64,000 nucleotides of DNA from contig CM030365.1 in the NCBI GenBank assembly GCA_017893485.1, positions 27,116,289 through 27,180,288 of the forward strand, written 5' to 3'. A model generated the notes under the pieces. That model saw only the letters and a list, made by a program, of their open reading frames with translations, was not told the origin of the DNA and did not search any database. This document shows positions 11,781-23,362 of this stretch, in pieces. The stretch is from Hemerocallis citrina. Taxonomy: Eukaryota > Streptophyta > Magnoliopsida > Asparagales > Asphodelaceae. A program made the position numbers and the translations under genes. The first letter of the stretch is position 1. Every line of letters begins with the position of its first letter.

Positions 11781-11788
11781 TATAAATA
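11781..11788 (+). promoter_or_regulatory. TATA box of element C 5' LTR
   Basis: TATAAATA in a pyrimidine-rich setting (ccaaccc before, cctcctctttt after). The same box is at 28869-28876 in the 3' LTR. The start site would be some 30 bp downstream. Confidence 0.6.
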
Positions 11789-12889
11789 TCCCTCCTCTTT
11801 TCTCTTGTTTCACTTTTACAAAGACCAAAAAAAAAAAAAAAAAAAAGAGAGAACAAAGACTAACTTGAGAGTTTTTATTTGTAGGTTTTCTTAGGAGTTC
11901 ATAGAAGCTAAGGGAAAGGAGAAGGAGCTTAGGATAGTTCTTCCATCAAGTTTAAGGTGGGGGCTTCTCAATTTTGCTTTTGTTGTTTGAGTTTATTGTT
12001 TTTGTTCTCCTTGTTGATTTTTGCTCCATGGGTTGTTTTGTTCTCTTTTGTGAGTTGTTTTTGTGGTGTTGTTGTTTTTGATTGGGTATGCTTTTGTGTT
12101 AAACAACTTGAACTAGCCATTTTTGTGGGAAAAAGAAAAGAAAAGGACCAAATGAGAAAATGAATGGTAGTGTTAAATAAAACATAAAAATTGAATCTTG
12201 GATTGTTGTAACTTTTGTTCTTGTTGTTGTTATTGGAATAAATGAACATAAGCATATGGTGATTTATGTATACACCCATTTTGGGTTGTAGGACATGACA
12301 TTGGACTCATACACATATGCATATGGACTTGTATACATATCCATTTTGGGTTGTAGAACATACAACTTGAACTATTGGACAAAAGGCATATGAAGATTGT
12401 GAACTAGAATAATTGTATAACCATTTTGGGTTATGGAACTTGACAACTTTAATGAATGAGCCTTTTATTTGCTTCTTTCTTTCTACTTATTAAAAAAATT
12501 ATGCTAATTCTAGTATAATATGATAAAGAAACTAATTGAAGTTATTAGATGTAGAATGTTAAAAAGGTCACTTTATATGTTGACAAATTAGTATAGAAAA
12601 AGGTACCTAACCATAGTGTGATTTATGTTATTTTGGAGGCCATTGATTGTAGTATGATAAAGAACCCATTTTTGGGGTTAGTATTAATATAACGCATTTT
12701 TGTTGTTAAAGATCTAGTCTTACTAATTCTGGTCATAAGAGATAAGTTTTAGTAATTGTTGTGTGTTACTTTTGTTTCTAAATTGTAATGGATTAAGCCC
12801 CTTTCCTTGATTCTTTAATTATAAAGGATTAGTTCCTTGTAGTATGTCTATTTTACTTTATGTTAGAAAAGACTATTTAGTTTCATGTT

Positions 12890-14060
12890 TGAATTGTTGT
12901 AGGAAAGCTATAAATCATGTAAGATTGTTGTAGGATCAATGTTTAAATTACCTACCATGCTTAGGAATGTTGTAGATTCATGCTAAATAACATACCATGC
13001 TAGATTGTAGTAGGTTGATGCTTGTGATATATACCATGCTTACATTGATTGATATACCATGCTTAGATTGTTGTAGATTAATATTAAAGTTGAAGACCAT
13101 GCTTAGAAATGTTGAAGATTCATGCTAAGTACATGTACGCATGCTAAGATTGTTGTAGGATTAATGTTTAATTACCTACCATGCTTAGATTGTTGTAGGA
13201 AAGTATAATCCATGCTTAGATTGTTGTAGAAAAATTATATACCATGTTAGATTAATGTAGGATTGATACTCATGTTTTCTACCATGCTTAAGTAGTTGTA
13301 GGTTAAGATACATGCTTAAGTAGTAGAAGATATCCATGCTTAGTTGTATCAATTTTTCTTGTTTAAATAAGTATTCATGCTTAGATTGTTGTAGGAAAGT
13401 ACAATCCATGCTTTAGCATAGTAATCATTCATGCTAAGTTGTAATGAGTTCATGCCTATGTTGTATGCACATTGTGGAGATTGTAGTAGAGAACTCATGT
13501 TTATCTATGCTTAAAATGTATACCATGCTTAGGTTAATACTTAAGTAGTATACCATGTTTAGATTGTTGTAGATTCATGCTAAGTATATATCCGTGTTAA
13601 GATTGTTATAGGATTAATGTTTAAATTACCTACCATGCCTAAGATCGTTGTAGGAATGCTTAAGTAGTATGTCATGCTTAAGATTATTGTAGGTTCCTAC
13701 CATGCTTGAGATTGTTGTAGAATGATGTTTAAGGATCTATACCATGCTAATTGTCGTAGGTTTAATGAAGAACCTTCATGTTGTAGTTGTAGTATTAGCT
13801 ATCACATTGTAGTTGTTGTGTTGAGCAAAGAAACTATCATGTTGTAGTTGTAGTGTTAATGAAGAACCTTCATGTTGTAGTTGTAGTGTTAATGACGAAC
13901 CTTCATGTTGTTGTTGTAGTATTAACTATCACATTGAAGTCGTAGTGTTAGTAAAGAACTATCATATTATAGTAAATTGTGTTAGTAAAGTACTAGCATG
14001 TTGTGGTGGTAGCATTAGTGAAGAACCATTGATGTTGTAGTTGCAATAGTGTGTTACATG
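12890..14060 (+). repeat. CATGCTTAGATTGTTGTAGG minisatellite in element C 5' LTR
   Basis: Many diverged copies of taccatgcttagattgttgt with spacing of roughly 25-50 bp, passing into catgttgtagttgtagtgtt units at about 13790-14060. The same array is in the 3' LTR at about 29975-31170. B's LTR carries a related array in the same transcriptional sense, so it predates the split of the two families. Confidence 0.8.
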
Positions 14061-14364
14061 TAGTTGTAGTTTGTTTTGGGAAAAGAAACTGTGGATTCTA
14101 GTTGTGTGAGGTTCTAATTGAAATTGGACCATATCATGAGGACATTCCTCATCCTTATGGGTAATAAGGGTTGGGAAGGTCACTAGTAATTGTTAGCTCG
14201 ATAAAAGTTGTTATGTCGCTTTGGACTTCTCATTGGTAGAATATCTAATTTAGATTGTTAGTAGATTCTTCTATTGCTTCTAATTATAGAAGATCAAGTT
14301 GCTAGTAAGCACGTTTGGTTGCTTCTAGGTTTGATTACCTGTATGGTTGATTGTAGTATGTAGT

Positions 14365-14560
14365 TTTGCTCGTACGTGGCTCGAATGGCCCGTATGTAGC
14401 TATGGGTCTCATACACAAGTTATTTGGCTGGTATGTATGTTGTTGTCTCATACGTAGCCGCCTGGCTCGTATGTAGTTATTGGTTTCATACGTAGCTTGT
14501 TGGCTCGTATGTGTTCTGTTTACTCGTATATAGCTTATTAGCTAGTACGCGGTTTTGTTG
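14365..14560 (+). repeat. CTCGTACGTRGCT short tandem repeat in element C 5' LTR
   Basis: About eight to ten copies of a 22-25 bp unit around ggctcgtatgtagct and gtctcatacgtagc. Each core, (C/T)GTA(C/T)GTA, is close to palindromic. The 3' LTR copy is at about 31483-31665. Confidence 0.7.
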
Positions 14561-16082
14561 TGCTCGTCTAGGGTGATATTATTACCCTAGGGGCTATCGA
14601 CCATTAAGAAATATGTGTTCTTACTCCTAAGGGACTGTGGAGGAGTCACTCCTTGTATACCGTCGGATCTTATCCGGTGTAGGTTGATCGCGGACCGGAG
14701 TGTAGACAAAATCTAAGTTCAGGGTAGTGGCATGCAGGTACATTCGTATTGCCGGGGTCTTGGATCGATAGGCTATGAATCAGATTCTTAGGGATTCTGG
14801 TAAGTTTAGATTGAGCAGCCTAGTATAGTTGTCGTGCGAAGTCTAATTTAAGACTCCACCGTTGTGTAAGTTATGTTGTCATCCCTCAGTTGTTTAGGGT
14901 TAGTAACATTGTTAGGGTAGTAACTTACGGCTTTTAATACTTAACCTTTACCTTTTGCAGAAGGGAAGGAGTTGGTGTTAAGGGTGATTCCTTATGATCC
15001 GACCTGTCCTATGGGCCTGCATTAGGCGGTGTTATTGGGTTGTACCCTTCTTGTCAAAGGGATACGATCTGTACCTTCTCACGAGTTGGGAACACAGGAT
15101 CCGTATCTCGTTTGTTAATTTCTCAAGTGCCATGATAAGGGCAGGAGTGATTCCTGTCGGAGCTAGGGGATGGACCCCAGGAACTGCGTCATGTCCTTGA
15201 TCTAGGGGCGAACTAGCCATAGTCTATGGTCTGGCTAAGGGGCGGCTAGGGATGCTTCGAGCTAACTTGATTTTGCGGAAACTCTGGGGTTCATCAGATT
15301 TTGAGTGAGGCAATAGTGGCAAACGAAGACACCACCATATAACTGCAATTGGCGGAATTAGACCGTTTCAGGGCAACCTCATCAGTCACGTTGTATCTTC
15401 AGAATCAAGTTAAGTACAAGAGTAGAACTCATAGCACGGGTTCAAATCCCTATAATGAAGATACGGCTTGAGATGGGCGCATGTAGTATGGACTGCATGT
15501 TGCTTCGAAGACTTACTGGCATTAGAATAGGAGCATCCTAGCTTAGTTAATATTGCATTAGATTCTAGTCATAGCACTCACGAACACTTAAACTACACCG
15601 ACACATTTACCATGTTGTATGATTGTTTGGGAGATTCACTGCTAGTTATCAGTCTTAAAGCGTCAGTGAATACTGATGTCCCCACTTCAATAGGTACTGG
15701 ATCGCAGAAGTACAGGTGCGAGATTCAGAAGTACTCAAGGCAATGAAATCGAGGAGTCGAAGTCATTTAAGTTCCGCTGTAATATTTATGTTGATTATCT
15801 ATTTGTCGAAAAGTACTGACGTGGGAATTACCAAGTGTTTTTCTTCATTCATTCTACTATGATGTAATTTGTGGAAGGCTGTAATACTTGGGATTGTAAA
15901 GGTATTATTGTAACACTATTGTAATGTATTGCAGTTGTATAACATTCATACTAGTAATACATTTTGTGTTGAATAAAATGTTTTAAATTTTCCTATTTTT
16001 CTGTGCATTGTGACTAATTGAAGAAAATATTCTGGCTTATGTCACAGTTTTCCAGTTACATGGAAATCAGGGCGTTACAGAT

Positions 16083-16096
16083 TGGTATCAAAGTAG
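16083..16096 (+). promoter_or_regulatory. Primer binding site of element C (initiator Met-tRNA type)
   Basis: TGGTATCAAAGTAG lies three bases after the LTR end. It matches the TGGTATCAGAGC primer sites of B and D with a few changes, so minus-strand priming by tRNA-iMet is inferred from the family. Confidence 0.75.
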
Positions 16097-16265
16097 ACTT
16101 CAATTTATAGTCCAACACAGTACGAAAATTAAACTTGGATACCTTTTAGGAGTTGGGTGTTAGCTAGTTGTAGGCGATTACAATTCATATTGTTGTTCCT
16201 TTCAACTTATGTCTTATAAATTTTCTATATCTTGGTTAATACCCATGATTATTGTCTTCTACCAG

Positions 16266-17116
16266 ATGTCTCACGGAAACAGGAGTGGTAGGGACTAGCA
16301 GAGTGAGGGCGAGGGAAGTGGAGGAAATGGTATAGGGCTGGATATAGGGACGGAATTCGCTCGTATGTACCGAGCATTTGGAGACCTAGCCGTGGCGAGC
16401 AGAAACAATGTGCAGCAACAGGGAGCACCGGAAGGTAATCGGGGAGCAGCAACTACTGACCCCATTAAGATGGTCGAATCGTTTCGAAGATTGGGACCAC
16501 CTATTTTCGAGGGAAAGGCAGACCCAACAGCGGCTGACGATTGGATTCGTCAAGTAGAGACCGTGTTCGAGATGATGCTGACACCAAATGAAAGCAAGGT
16601 CCGGTTGGCAAGCATTCTACTGGAAAAAGATGTCGGGGTCTGGTGGTAGTCGGTGAAGAGGGGCATGGGTGAAGGACCCATTACCTGGGAAGGCTTCTTG
16701 GAGGAGTTCAGGATGCACTACTTTCCATTAGATGTGCAGGAGGACAAGGCTATGGAGTTCTTCAACCTGAAGCAAGGAAGCTTGACAGTTCGTGAGTACG
16801 AGACCAAGTTCACGCAATTGTCCCGGTATGCTCCAGAAATGGTGAAGATGAGGTCAAGAAAGCCAAGAGATTCGAGCAAGGGCTCAAACCTGCACTCAGA
16901 ACGAGGACGGTAACTTTTTGCATTCGGAGGTTCGAGAATTGGTCCGCCGTGCGGCAATGACAGAATTAGACATGAACCAGAACCAGCAAAATCAAAACAA
17001 GGTGGAGACGGGGAAAAAGAGGAAGAAGCATATTCTCACCAATGACCAAGACAAGCAGGACTCAACTCACAAGACCAGGAAGCTTAACACCAGCAAGGGG
17101 ACTAACCAGACGATGG
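16266..17116 (+). pseudogene. gag: Element C gag, N-terminal and capsid part
   Basis: Starts at ATG 16266 (MSHGNRSGRD), after a leader ending in a splice-acceptor-like ttcttctaccag. A stop comes after ten codons. The frame then continues MYRAFGDLAVASRNN, the gag core (FEGKADPTAADDWIRQVETVFEMM, LLEKDVGVWW, ITWEGFLEEFRMHYFPLDVQ, NLKQGSLTVREYETKFTQLSRYAPEM), with a TAG at about 16648 and a frameshift near 16850-16915. A basic glutamine-rich linker leads to the zinc-knuckle region, where element E interrupts it after 17121. It continues at 26964. Confidence 0.9.
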
Positions 17117-17121
17117 TGTGT
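17117..17121. repeat. Target-site duplication TGTGT for element E, left copy
   Basis: TGTGT precedes the LTR start TGATGAACTC; the same five bases follow the 3' LTR at 26959-26963. The C gag frame reads straight through one copy into the first zinc knuckle. Confidence 0.95.
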
Positions 17122-18792
17122 TGATGAACTCAAGAATATTCACATTTAGGAGCAATAATCTTATTGCAATTGGACATTTTAATGCTCTATATGTGGTATT
17201 TTACTCTTCTTTTCTCTTTTCCATAGGAAACAACCAAAAGCAGCAAAACGAAGCACATTCAAGACTAATACAGACTGAGAGGATGATATACAGCGAACTG
17301 CAGTGCAACAGTCGACTTGCTCTTCATCAATCGACCGAACAGAGAGATTACTGGGGCTCAGCACAGTCGACTGCCCCAACATCAGTCGACCTGACTGAGG
17401 AATCATGAAGCCATAAATGTCTCAGCTCCAGTCGACTTACGCCCAACACTAGCCGACTGGTAGTCGGCGGAGTGAAAAGATAAGATGCATCCGCATCTAG
17501 ATCCAAATCTATCTGAACCCAGATTATATGCGAATAACAACTTCTCCAACAAATCAAAGCTAGATACAGGGGATTGGCAAGAGCACGTGGTTAGCAAATA
17601 AGGAAGAAAAGAAGAAAAGAGAAAGGAATAAATCGCCGATCAAATAAAGAAGGAAAGACGAGGACTTTCCTGAAAAAGTGGCAAACCCTAATTCTGGTGC
17701 CGTGTTCTATAAATATCAATCAAGAGGCATTATTTTGCTCACCCCCCCACCAGCCGAATCACAGAGTTCCTGAATCATCAAGACATCAACCAAGAGCATT
17801 AGTCTATCAGCATCGAAGAAGGAGAGAGGAGATCAAGTACTCCGAAGGGAACAAGGCAGTCGACTGAGTGACAGCCAGTCGACTGATCTGCCGGACTTCA
17901 TCAATTTATTTCTCCTCTTTTTAGTTCTTTTATGTTAATCATGTATTCAAATCTGCTGATCAATAAAAGTTTAATTATGTGGAACTAATTTCATAGTTAG
18001 GTAGATTGAAACCATAGTTATGTAATGCTTCTATTCTACTGAGTGCTATTCTGTTACTTATTGATTAAACCTGAGAGTATTGGTATAGATTTATAATAAT
18101 CAAACTTGTTTAGAATTCTAAGGGCAGTCGACTGAGGTGACAGCAAGTCGACTAACATACAGAATCAGAGTTTATCAAGTTTGAGTATTATGAATCTGAA
18201 TCTGTTATATGAGCATATTGAGACGACCCGTATCTCGTGCTCATAACTTGTAACACAGGAATCTTTAGGGGTTCTTGGTTTAATCAACTTGAGGGATCTA
18301 GATCTGATACCAATTTCTAGAACTTTGAGTGTTTGTTCGTTTCCATTGATCTTATGTTTTCTTTAAGTACAACTTAGTAGATACCATGCTAAAGACTTCA
18401 GGAAAGAAACGAATTAGAGTAGATACCATGCCTAATTCTTGGCTTAGGAAAATATTATCTTTAAGGAGTAGATACCATGCCCTTAAAGGAACGGACATGA
18501 GTAACTAGAATAGTAAAGAAGGTGACTTAGCATTACTGACTACAGGTGGAAATCAAAACCCAACTACTTGATAAATATTTGTGATTCAGAACTCCTTGAT
18601 ATAGTTTTTTAATCTTTTTATTTCTTTAGAAACAACACTTTAAGATCTTTATTTCTATTTTATTGGTTAGTAAGTTAATTTCTACAATCTCTGTGGGATC
18701 GACCCTTGCTCGTCACTACGCTTTCTAAACGATTCGTACACTTGCGAGGTTTTTAATTTGTGTCTAGTTTAGATCATCTAGATAGCACGACA
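17122..18792 (+). repeat. Element E 5' LTR
   Basis: 1671 bp, TGATGAACTCAAG...GCACGACA. A TATAAATA box is at 17708-17715. It carries five pairs of AGTCGACT-type palindromes: 17310/17329, 17365/17384, 17430/17451, 17858/17877, 18126/18146. The copy at 25294-26958 keeps the same pairs, with one of each of the degenerate ones closer to AGTCGACT. Confidence 0.95.
17708..17715 (+). promoter_or_regulatory. TATA box of element E 5' LTR
   Basis: TATAAATA after gccgtgttc. The same box is in the 3' LTR at 25877-25884. It places U3 at about 600 bp. Confidence 0.6.
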
Positions 18793-18798
18793 AGTTTT

Positions 18799-18817
18799 TG
18801 GCGCCTGCTACCGGGGA
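18799..18817 (+). promoter_or_regulatory. Primer binding site of element E
   Basis: TGGCGCCTGCTACCGGGGA lies six bases after the LTR end. Athila-group elements use a TGGCGCCGTTGCCGGGGA-type site complementary to tRNA-Asp; this version has several central changes. The tRNA assignment follows the family, not a computed match. Confidence 0.8.
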
Positions 18818-18919
18818 TTGTTAGTATTTTAACTTACAAATCAGTAAATCTTTTCTTTTATTTTATTTTCTTTTCTTTTATTAATAAATATTTTCTTCTA
18901 GGTTACAGGATTTTGGTGG

Positions 18920-19771
18920 ATGCACGGAAGGAGATCACTTCGTCCAGAGCTACTACCTATTGACGCAGAAACAGAACGCACTTTGCACAGACTAGGTCGG
19001 CTGTCTGCGACCAACCAGTCGACTACTACACGGAACCAGTCGACTGCACAGAGACCCAATTCACGAGCAATAATGGCTGAGGAAGTACCAAATCGAGTAC
19101 CAATGCAGGACAAATTGCTGCCTAAGAATATTGAGCAACCTTCCTGCATTGCTTATCAACCTAATGTCACAGGGAATATGCATCTATCTCCCCAATTACT
19201 TAGCATGGTTCCCCACTTTAGTGGCAAACCAGATGAAGAGCCTCACCTCCATCTGCAAGACTTCTTTGATCTTTGCAGAACACAAAGTTTCCAAGGGCTT
19301 ATCCCTGAACAAATCAGGTTAATCTTGTTTCCATTTTTTTTAAAACTTAATGCTAAATTGTGGTATAATTCTTTGGAACTAGGATCAATTAATTCATGGG
19401 AGCAATTGGCAACAAAATTCTTGAAAGAATTCTTTCCAGCCCAGAAGACCAAACAACTGAAATGGGATATTCAACTCTTCCAACAAAAAGATGGAGATTT
19501 ATTCTTCGAAGCATGGAAGGATTTCAAGAACAAGCTCCTCAAGTGTCCTACACACAACATGCCTAAAGATGATCAGGTACAAGCTTTTTATGAGGGTTTA
19601 AATGATACTAACAAGGCAATTGTGGATTCAGCTTGCAAGGGGATCTTGATGAGGAAAAGTGGTGAGGAGGCCATCGAATTATTAACTCACAGCAATTCTC
19701 AACAAGGGAAAGAGGCATTTCTAAAAAACAGGGAGTTTATGAAATTTCTGGTAGTAATAACATACAATTAG
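18920..19771 (+). CDS. gag: Element E gag, N-terminal frame
   Basis: Open frame of 283 codons from ATG 18920 (MHGRRSLRPELLPID...). It holds the Athila gag core: PHFSGKPDEEPHLHLQDFFDLC, LFPFFLKLNAKLWYNSL, WEQLATKFLKEFFPAQKT, DLFFEAWKDFKNKLLKCPTH, QVQAFYEGLND. The last dozen codons (KNREFMKFLVV...) are out of frame because of a one-base frameshift near the A-run at 19723-19728; the gag frame continues as SGSNNIQLEMANMNKK. The early part has two QST tripeptides encoded by CAGTCGACT (19016, 19037). It would form the RNA-packaging particle. Confidence 0.85.
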   Translation: MHGRRSLRPELLPIDAETERTLHRLGRLSATNQSTTTRNQSTAQRPNSRAIMAEEVPNRVPMQDKLLPKNIEQPSCIAYQPNVTGNMHLSPQLLSMVPHFSGKPDEEPHLHLQDFFDLCRTQSFQGLIPEQIRLILFPFFLKLNAKLWYNSLELGSINSWEQLATKFLKEFFPAQKTKQLKWDIQLFQQKDGDLFFEAWKDFKNKLLKCPTHNMPKDDQVQAFYEGLNDTNKAIVDSACKGILMRKSGEEAIELLTHSNSQQGKEAFLKNREFMKFLVVITYN

Positions 19772-19950
19772 AAATGGCAAACATGAACAAAAAAATTGAT
19801 ATGCTTGTTAATGAAATGACAACAATGTGTAGTGTAAAAAATCAAACAAAAGAAATTTGTGCAATTTGTTCTCATTTTGATCATACAACTGACACATGTC
19901 CCATGTCTTCTTTCACAGATCAGGAGCATGCAAACTATGTGGGATAAGGA
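19729..19950 (+). pseudogene. gag: Element E gag, second frame with Cys/His motif
   Basis: After the frameshift the gag frame continues IQLEMANMNKKIDMLVNEM, then CAICSHFDHTTDTC, a CCHC-like motif (C-x2-C...H...C), and FTDQEHANYVG, and meets an in-frame TAA at about 19945. The same frame continues open past it as the 19951-21057 reading frame. So gag and protease are separated only by one stop in this copy; whether that stop is a lesion or a regulated stop cannot be told from one copy. Confidence 0.75.
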
Positions 19951-21057
19951 GTGTTTCCACCAAAGAACAACCTATTCTCGAACACATACAACCCAGGGTG
20001 GAGGAACCATCCAAATTTCTCATGGAGAAACAATCAAGGAACTCAATCTTCACCAGGACAGGCACGGAACTTCCAAATGGGAAGTGGGTTTGATAGGCCA
20101 GTTCAAGAACAGAAGAAGTTGGATTTTGAATCCACCATTCTTCAATTGCTCCAACAACAACATCAAACAAGCAACCAACAAGGACAAGCAATTCAGAAAT
20201 TGGAAACTCAAATCGGGCAAATCGCAAAGGAGTTGAGTGATAGAAAGGCAGGAGAACTCCCTTCACAAACCATACCAAACCCTAGAGGCCAAGAACAGCT
20301 CAAATCAGTAACAATTCTGAGAAGTGGTAAGACAATTGAAAACAAGGTTGGAACACACACAGAAGAAGCAGAAACACAACCATCAAAAGTTTTGGCTTCC
20401 AACAAGGTGAGTGAAAAAGAAAGAACAGTTTTGCCACCATTCCGTCAAAGGTTAGTCAAGCAAAAGAAAGAACAACATTTATTTGACATCTTTGAAACTC
20501 TTAGAAAGGTAGAAATTAATATCCCCCTACTTGATGCTATTAAACAAATTCCTTCTTATGCCAAATTTTTGAAAGAATGTTGTACTCACAAAAGAACATT
20601 TCAGGTTAGGGAGGATGTGGCTTTGACAGAGGAAGTGAGTGCTGTTTTGTTAAGAAAATTACCTCCTAAATTGAAGGACCCAGGTAGTTTTACCATTCCT
20701 TGTAGGGTTGGTGAGCACTTCTTTAAAAAGGCACTGCTAGACTTGGGTGCAAGCATCAATCTCCTTCCTTACTCTGTTTACGAAAAGCTAGGATTGGGGG
20801 AACTCAAACCAACATCGATCACTTTGTTGTTGGCTGATCACAACATCAAAAGACCTAGAGGTATTTTGGAAGATGTCTTAGTTCAGGTAAATGATTTCAT
20901 ATTGCCTGTAGATTTTGTTGTGTTAGACATGGAGGACTCTTCAATGCCATCTTCTTTACCAATTATCCTAGGTAGGCCCTTTATGAGTACAGCTGATATA
21001 AAAATTTGTGTTAAAAAAGGGTACTATAAGTATGAAAATAAATGGATAAAAGGTTGA
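19951..21057 (+). CDS. gag-PR: Element E gag C-terminus and aspartic protease
   Basis: A 368-codon open stretch (the track's start is a GTG directly after the TAA, so it is not a true start). The first third is low-complexity and Gln/Asn-rich ([23 protein letters not shown], then [20 protein letters not shown]), usual for Athila gag ends. The protease begins at about codon 230: [32 protein letters not shown]. The D-x-G-A-S triad is present in the DLGAS form of this branch. [17 protein letters not shown] forms the second protease block. It ends at a TGA caused by a one-base shift; the pol frame follows at once. Confidence 0.9.
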   Translation: MFPPKNNLFSNTYNPGWRNHPNFSWRNNQGTQSSPGQARNFQMGSGFDRPVQEQKKLDFESTILQLLQQQHQTSNQQGQAIQKLETQIGQIAKELSDRKAGELPSQTIPNPRGQEQLKSVTILRSGKTIENKVGTHTEEAETQPSKVLASNKVSEKERTVLPPFRQRLVKQKKEQHLFDIFETLRKVEINIPLLDAIKQIPSYAKFLKECCTHKRTFQVREDVALTEEVSAVLLRKLPPKLKDPGSFTIPCRVGEHFFKKALLDLGASINLLPYSVYEKLGLGELKPTSITLLLADHNIKRPRGILEDVLVQVNDFILPVDFVVLDMEDSSMPSSLPIILGRPFMSTADIKICVKKGYYKYENKWIKG

Positions 21058-21064
21058 ATTTAAA

Positions 21065-23362
21065 ATGTTTGATACACTAAAATTACCACATGATGACCAT
21101 GAATGCTATAATATTGATATGGTACAGGATATTGTTGATCAAACATTTCAGGTACATAGCATTGAACCACTACAAACTGTAATTACACAGTCTCTAACAT
21201 TGTCTAATGTTGAACAGGAACACGATGACTGGAGGATAGCAGAAACAGTACATCACCTTGAAATTCCAAAGTCATATTCAGGTAAACTCGCACCTGCATT
21301 TGAAAATATTGTGACTGATGACACTTGTGTTTCCTCGGACCAGTCGACTGGTGGATGGGATAAGTCGACTGTCCCGACCACTATCAGGATGCCAGACGTG
21401 GAGCTGAAGCCGCTGCCTGAACATCTGAAGCACGCATATTTGGGTGAAAACCAGACGCTACCAGTGATAGTTGCTGTAAACTTGAGTGCACAGGAAGAAG
21501 AGAAGTTGCTGAGGGTACTGCGAGAACACAATGGTGCAATAGGATGGACCATTGCAGATATCAAGGGAATAAGTCCATCCAAATGCATGCATAAAATACT
21601 TCTTGAAGACAACGCAAAACCAAGCAAGGAAGCACAGAGAAGGCTCAACCCACACATGAAGGAAGTGGTAAGAACAGAGGTCTTGAAGCTATTAGATGTT
21701 GGCATCATCTACCCTATCTCAGATAGCAAGTGGGTGAGTCCTATACATGTGGTGCCTAAGAAAAGTGGAGTCACAGTGGTGAAGAATGAAGAGAATGAGC
21801 TTATCCCTACAAGAGTGACCACAGGATGGAGGGTATGCATTGACTACAGGAAGCTGAATAACGAAACCAGGAAAGATCACTTCCCTCTTCCTTTTATTGA
21901 TCAAATGTTAGAAAGATTAGCAGGATATAGTCATTATTATTTTTTAGATGGTTATAGTGGCTATAATCAAATTGCTATTGCTCCAGAAGATCAAGAAAAA
22001 ACTACTTTTACATGTCCTTTTGGTACTTTTGCATACAGGAGGATGCCCTTTGGATTGTGCAATGCACCAGCTACATTTCAGAGATGCATGATGAGTATAT
22101 TTTCAGACATGGTGGAAAGGTTCATCGAGGTATTTATGGATGATTTTAGTGTTTTTGGATCTTGTTTTGATGAATGCCTTAACCATTTGCAGCTTGTGCT
22201 TAAGAGATGTGAAGAATGCAATTTAGTGCTGAATTGGGAAAAGTGCCATTTTATGGTACAACAAGGTATTGTGTTGGGACATGTGGTGTCAAAAACAGGC
22301 ATAGCGGTGGACAAGGCAAAAATTGACATCATATCAAAGCTACCCCCTCCCACTACAGTCAAGGGTGTTAGGAGTTTTCTTGGACATGCAGGGTTCTATA
22401 GAAGATTTATAAAAGATTTCTCAAAAATCTCCAAACTCTTTTGTGAATTGTTGGCTAAGGATGTTGAGTTTGCATGGACAGAAGAGTGCACAAATGCTTT
22501 TATTATATTGAAAAATCTTCTCATTTCTGCACCTATTGTCATGGCACCAGATTGGAGCCATCCTTTCGAGCTTATGTGTGATGCAAGTGATTATGCTTTG
22601 GGAGCTGTTTTAGGTCAGAGAATCAATAAGGTACCCCATGTTATTTACTATGCTTCTCGAACTTTAAACGATGCACAGCTAAATTATTCCACTACTGAAA
22701 AAGAAATGTTAGCTATTATTTTTGCTGTAGAGAAGTTTAGATCATATTTAATTGGTTCGAAAGTTATTATTTTTACTGACCATGCTGCTTTGAGATATTT
22801 GTTTGCTAAAAAGGATGCTAAGCCTAGGTTGATCAGATGGGCGCTGTTGCTTCAAGAATTCGATCTTGAGATTAGAGACAAGAAAGGAAGTGACATTGTT
22901 GTGGCAGATCACATGTCCAGATTACTGCATGAGGAAGAAAGAATTGTGCCCCCACTGAATGAAAATTTCCCAGATGAAAATTTATTTGAAATAAATATAC
23001 AACTTCCATGGTTTGCAGATATTGTAAATTATCTCACTGCTCATGTTTTCCCTCCAGGTATGACACTTCAGGAAAGAAAGAGACTGGTGGCCATGTGCAA
23101 ACACTATTATTGGGATGATCCTTATTTGTTCAAATTTTGCCCTGATCAAATTATAAGAAGATGTGTGGTAGAAGAAGAGCAAAGGAGTATTCTACAACAT
23201 TGCCACCAATATGCATGTGGAGGACATTTTGGACCAAAAAGAACAGCACTCAAGGTATTACAATCTGGTTTTTATTGGCCTAATGTATTCAAAGATGCTT
23301 TTTCCTTTTGCAGGACCTGCGACAAATGCCAATGGATAGGCAACATCTCTTCTAGAAATTAA
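21065..23362 (+). CDS. pol: Element E reverse transcriptase, RNase H and integrase zinc finger
   Basis: 765 codons. [50 protein letters not shown]-like [23 protein letters not shown], and [13 protein letters not shown] with both catalytic Asp. Connection: [15 protein letters not shown]. RNase [46 protein letters not shown], and VADHMSRL at the end. Integrase finger: [11 protein letters not shown]...CRTCDKC (about 23200-23330). N-terminal region 1-100 is an Athila linker with two KST/QST tripeptides from AGTCGACT. It ends in a single nonsense codon (TAA at 23360) and the same frame goes on as integrase. Confidence 0.95.
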   Translation: MFDTLKLPHDDHECYNIDMVQDIVDQTFQVHSIEPLQTVITQSLTLSNVEQEHDDWRIAETVHHLEIPKSYSGKLAPAFENIVTDDTCVSSDQSTGGWDKSTVPTTIRMPDVELKPLPEHLKHAYLGENQTLPVIVAVNLSAQEEEKLLRVLREHNGAIGWTIADIKGISPSKCMHKILLEDNAKPSKEAQRRLNPHMKEVVRTEVLKLLDVGIIYPISDSKWVSPIHVVPKKSGVTVVKNEENELIPTRVTTGWRVCIDYRKLNNETRKDHFPLPFIDQMLERLAGYSHYYFLDGYSGYNQIAIAPEDQEKTTFTCPFGTFAYRRMPFGLCNAPATFQRCMMSIFSDMVERFIEVFMDDFSVFGSCFDECLNHLQLVLKRCEECNLVLNWEKCHFMVQQGIVLGHVVSKTGIAVDKAKIDIISKLPPPTTVKGVRSFLGHAGFYRRFIKDFSKISKLFCELLAKDVEFAWTEECTNAFIILKNLLISAPIVMAPDWSHPFELMCDASDYALGAVLGQRINKVPHVIYYASRTLNDAQLNYSTTEKEMLAIIFAVEKFRSYLIGSKVIIFTDHAALRYLFAKKDAKPRLIRWALLLQEFDLEIRDKKGSDIVVADHMSRLLHEEERIVPPLNENFPDENLFEINIQLPWFADIVNYLTAHVFPPGMTLQERKRLVAMCKHYYWDDPYLFKFCPDQIIRRCVVEEEQRSILQHCHQYACGGHFGPKRTALKVLQSGFYWPNVFKDAFSFCRTCDKCQWIGNISSRN

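Larger units (their letters stand above)
11366..16079 (+). repeat. Element C 5' LTR
   Basis: 4714 bp, TGTAATATCCCGG...GGGCGTTACA. A TATAAATA box sits at 11781-11788, only about 415 bp from the LTR start, with A-rich sequence (11827-11846) downstream, so most of the LTR would be R-U5. It contains a CATGCTT/GTTGTAG minisatellite (about 12890-14060), a GTACGTAGC-type repeat (about 14365-14560), and the conserved box GCGCATGTAGTATGGACTGCATG (15477-15499). It matches the 3' LTR with frequent substitutions, roughly seven in the first 120 bp, so C is clearly older than E. Confidence 0.95.

Noticed and set aside
11827..11846. Poly(A) tail of a retrocopy
   Set aside because: The A-run is in both C LTRs right after the TATA box region and is therefore LTR sequence, with no target duplication.
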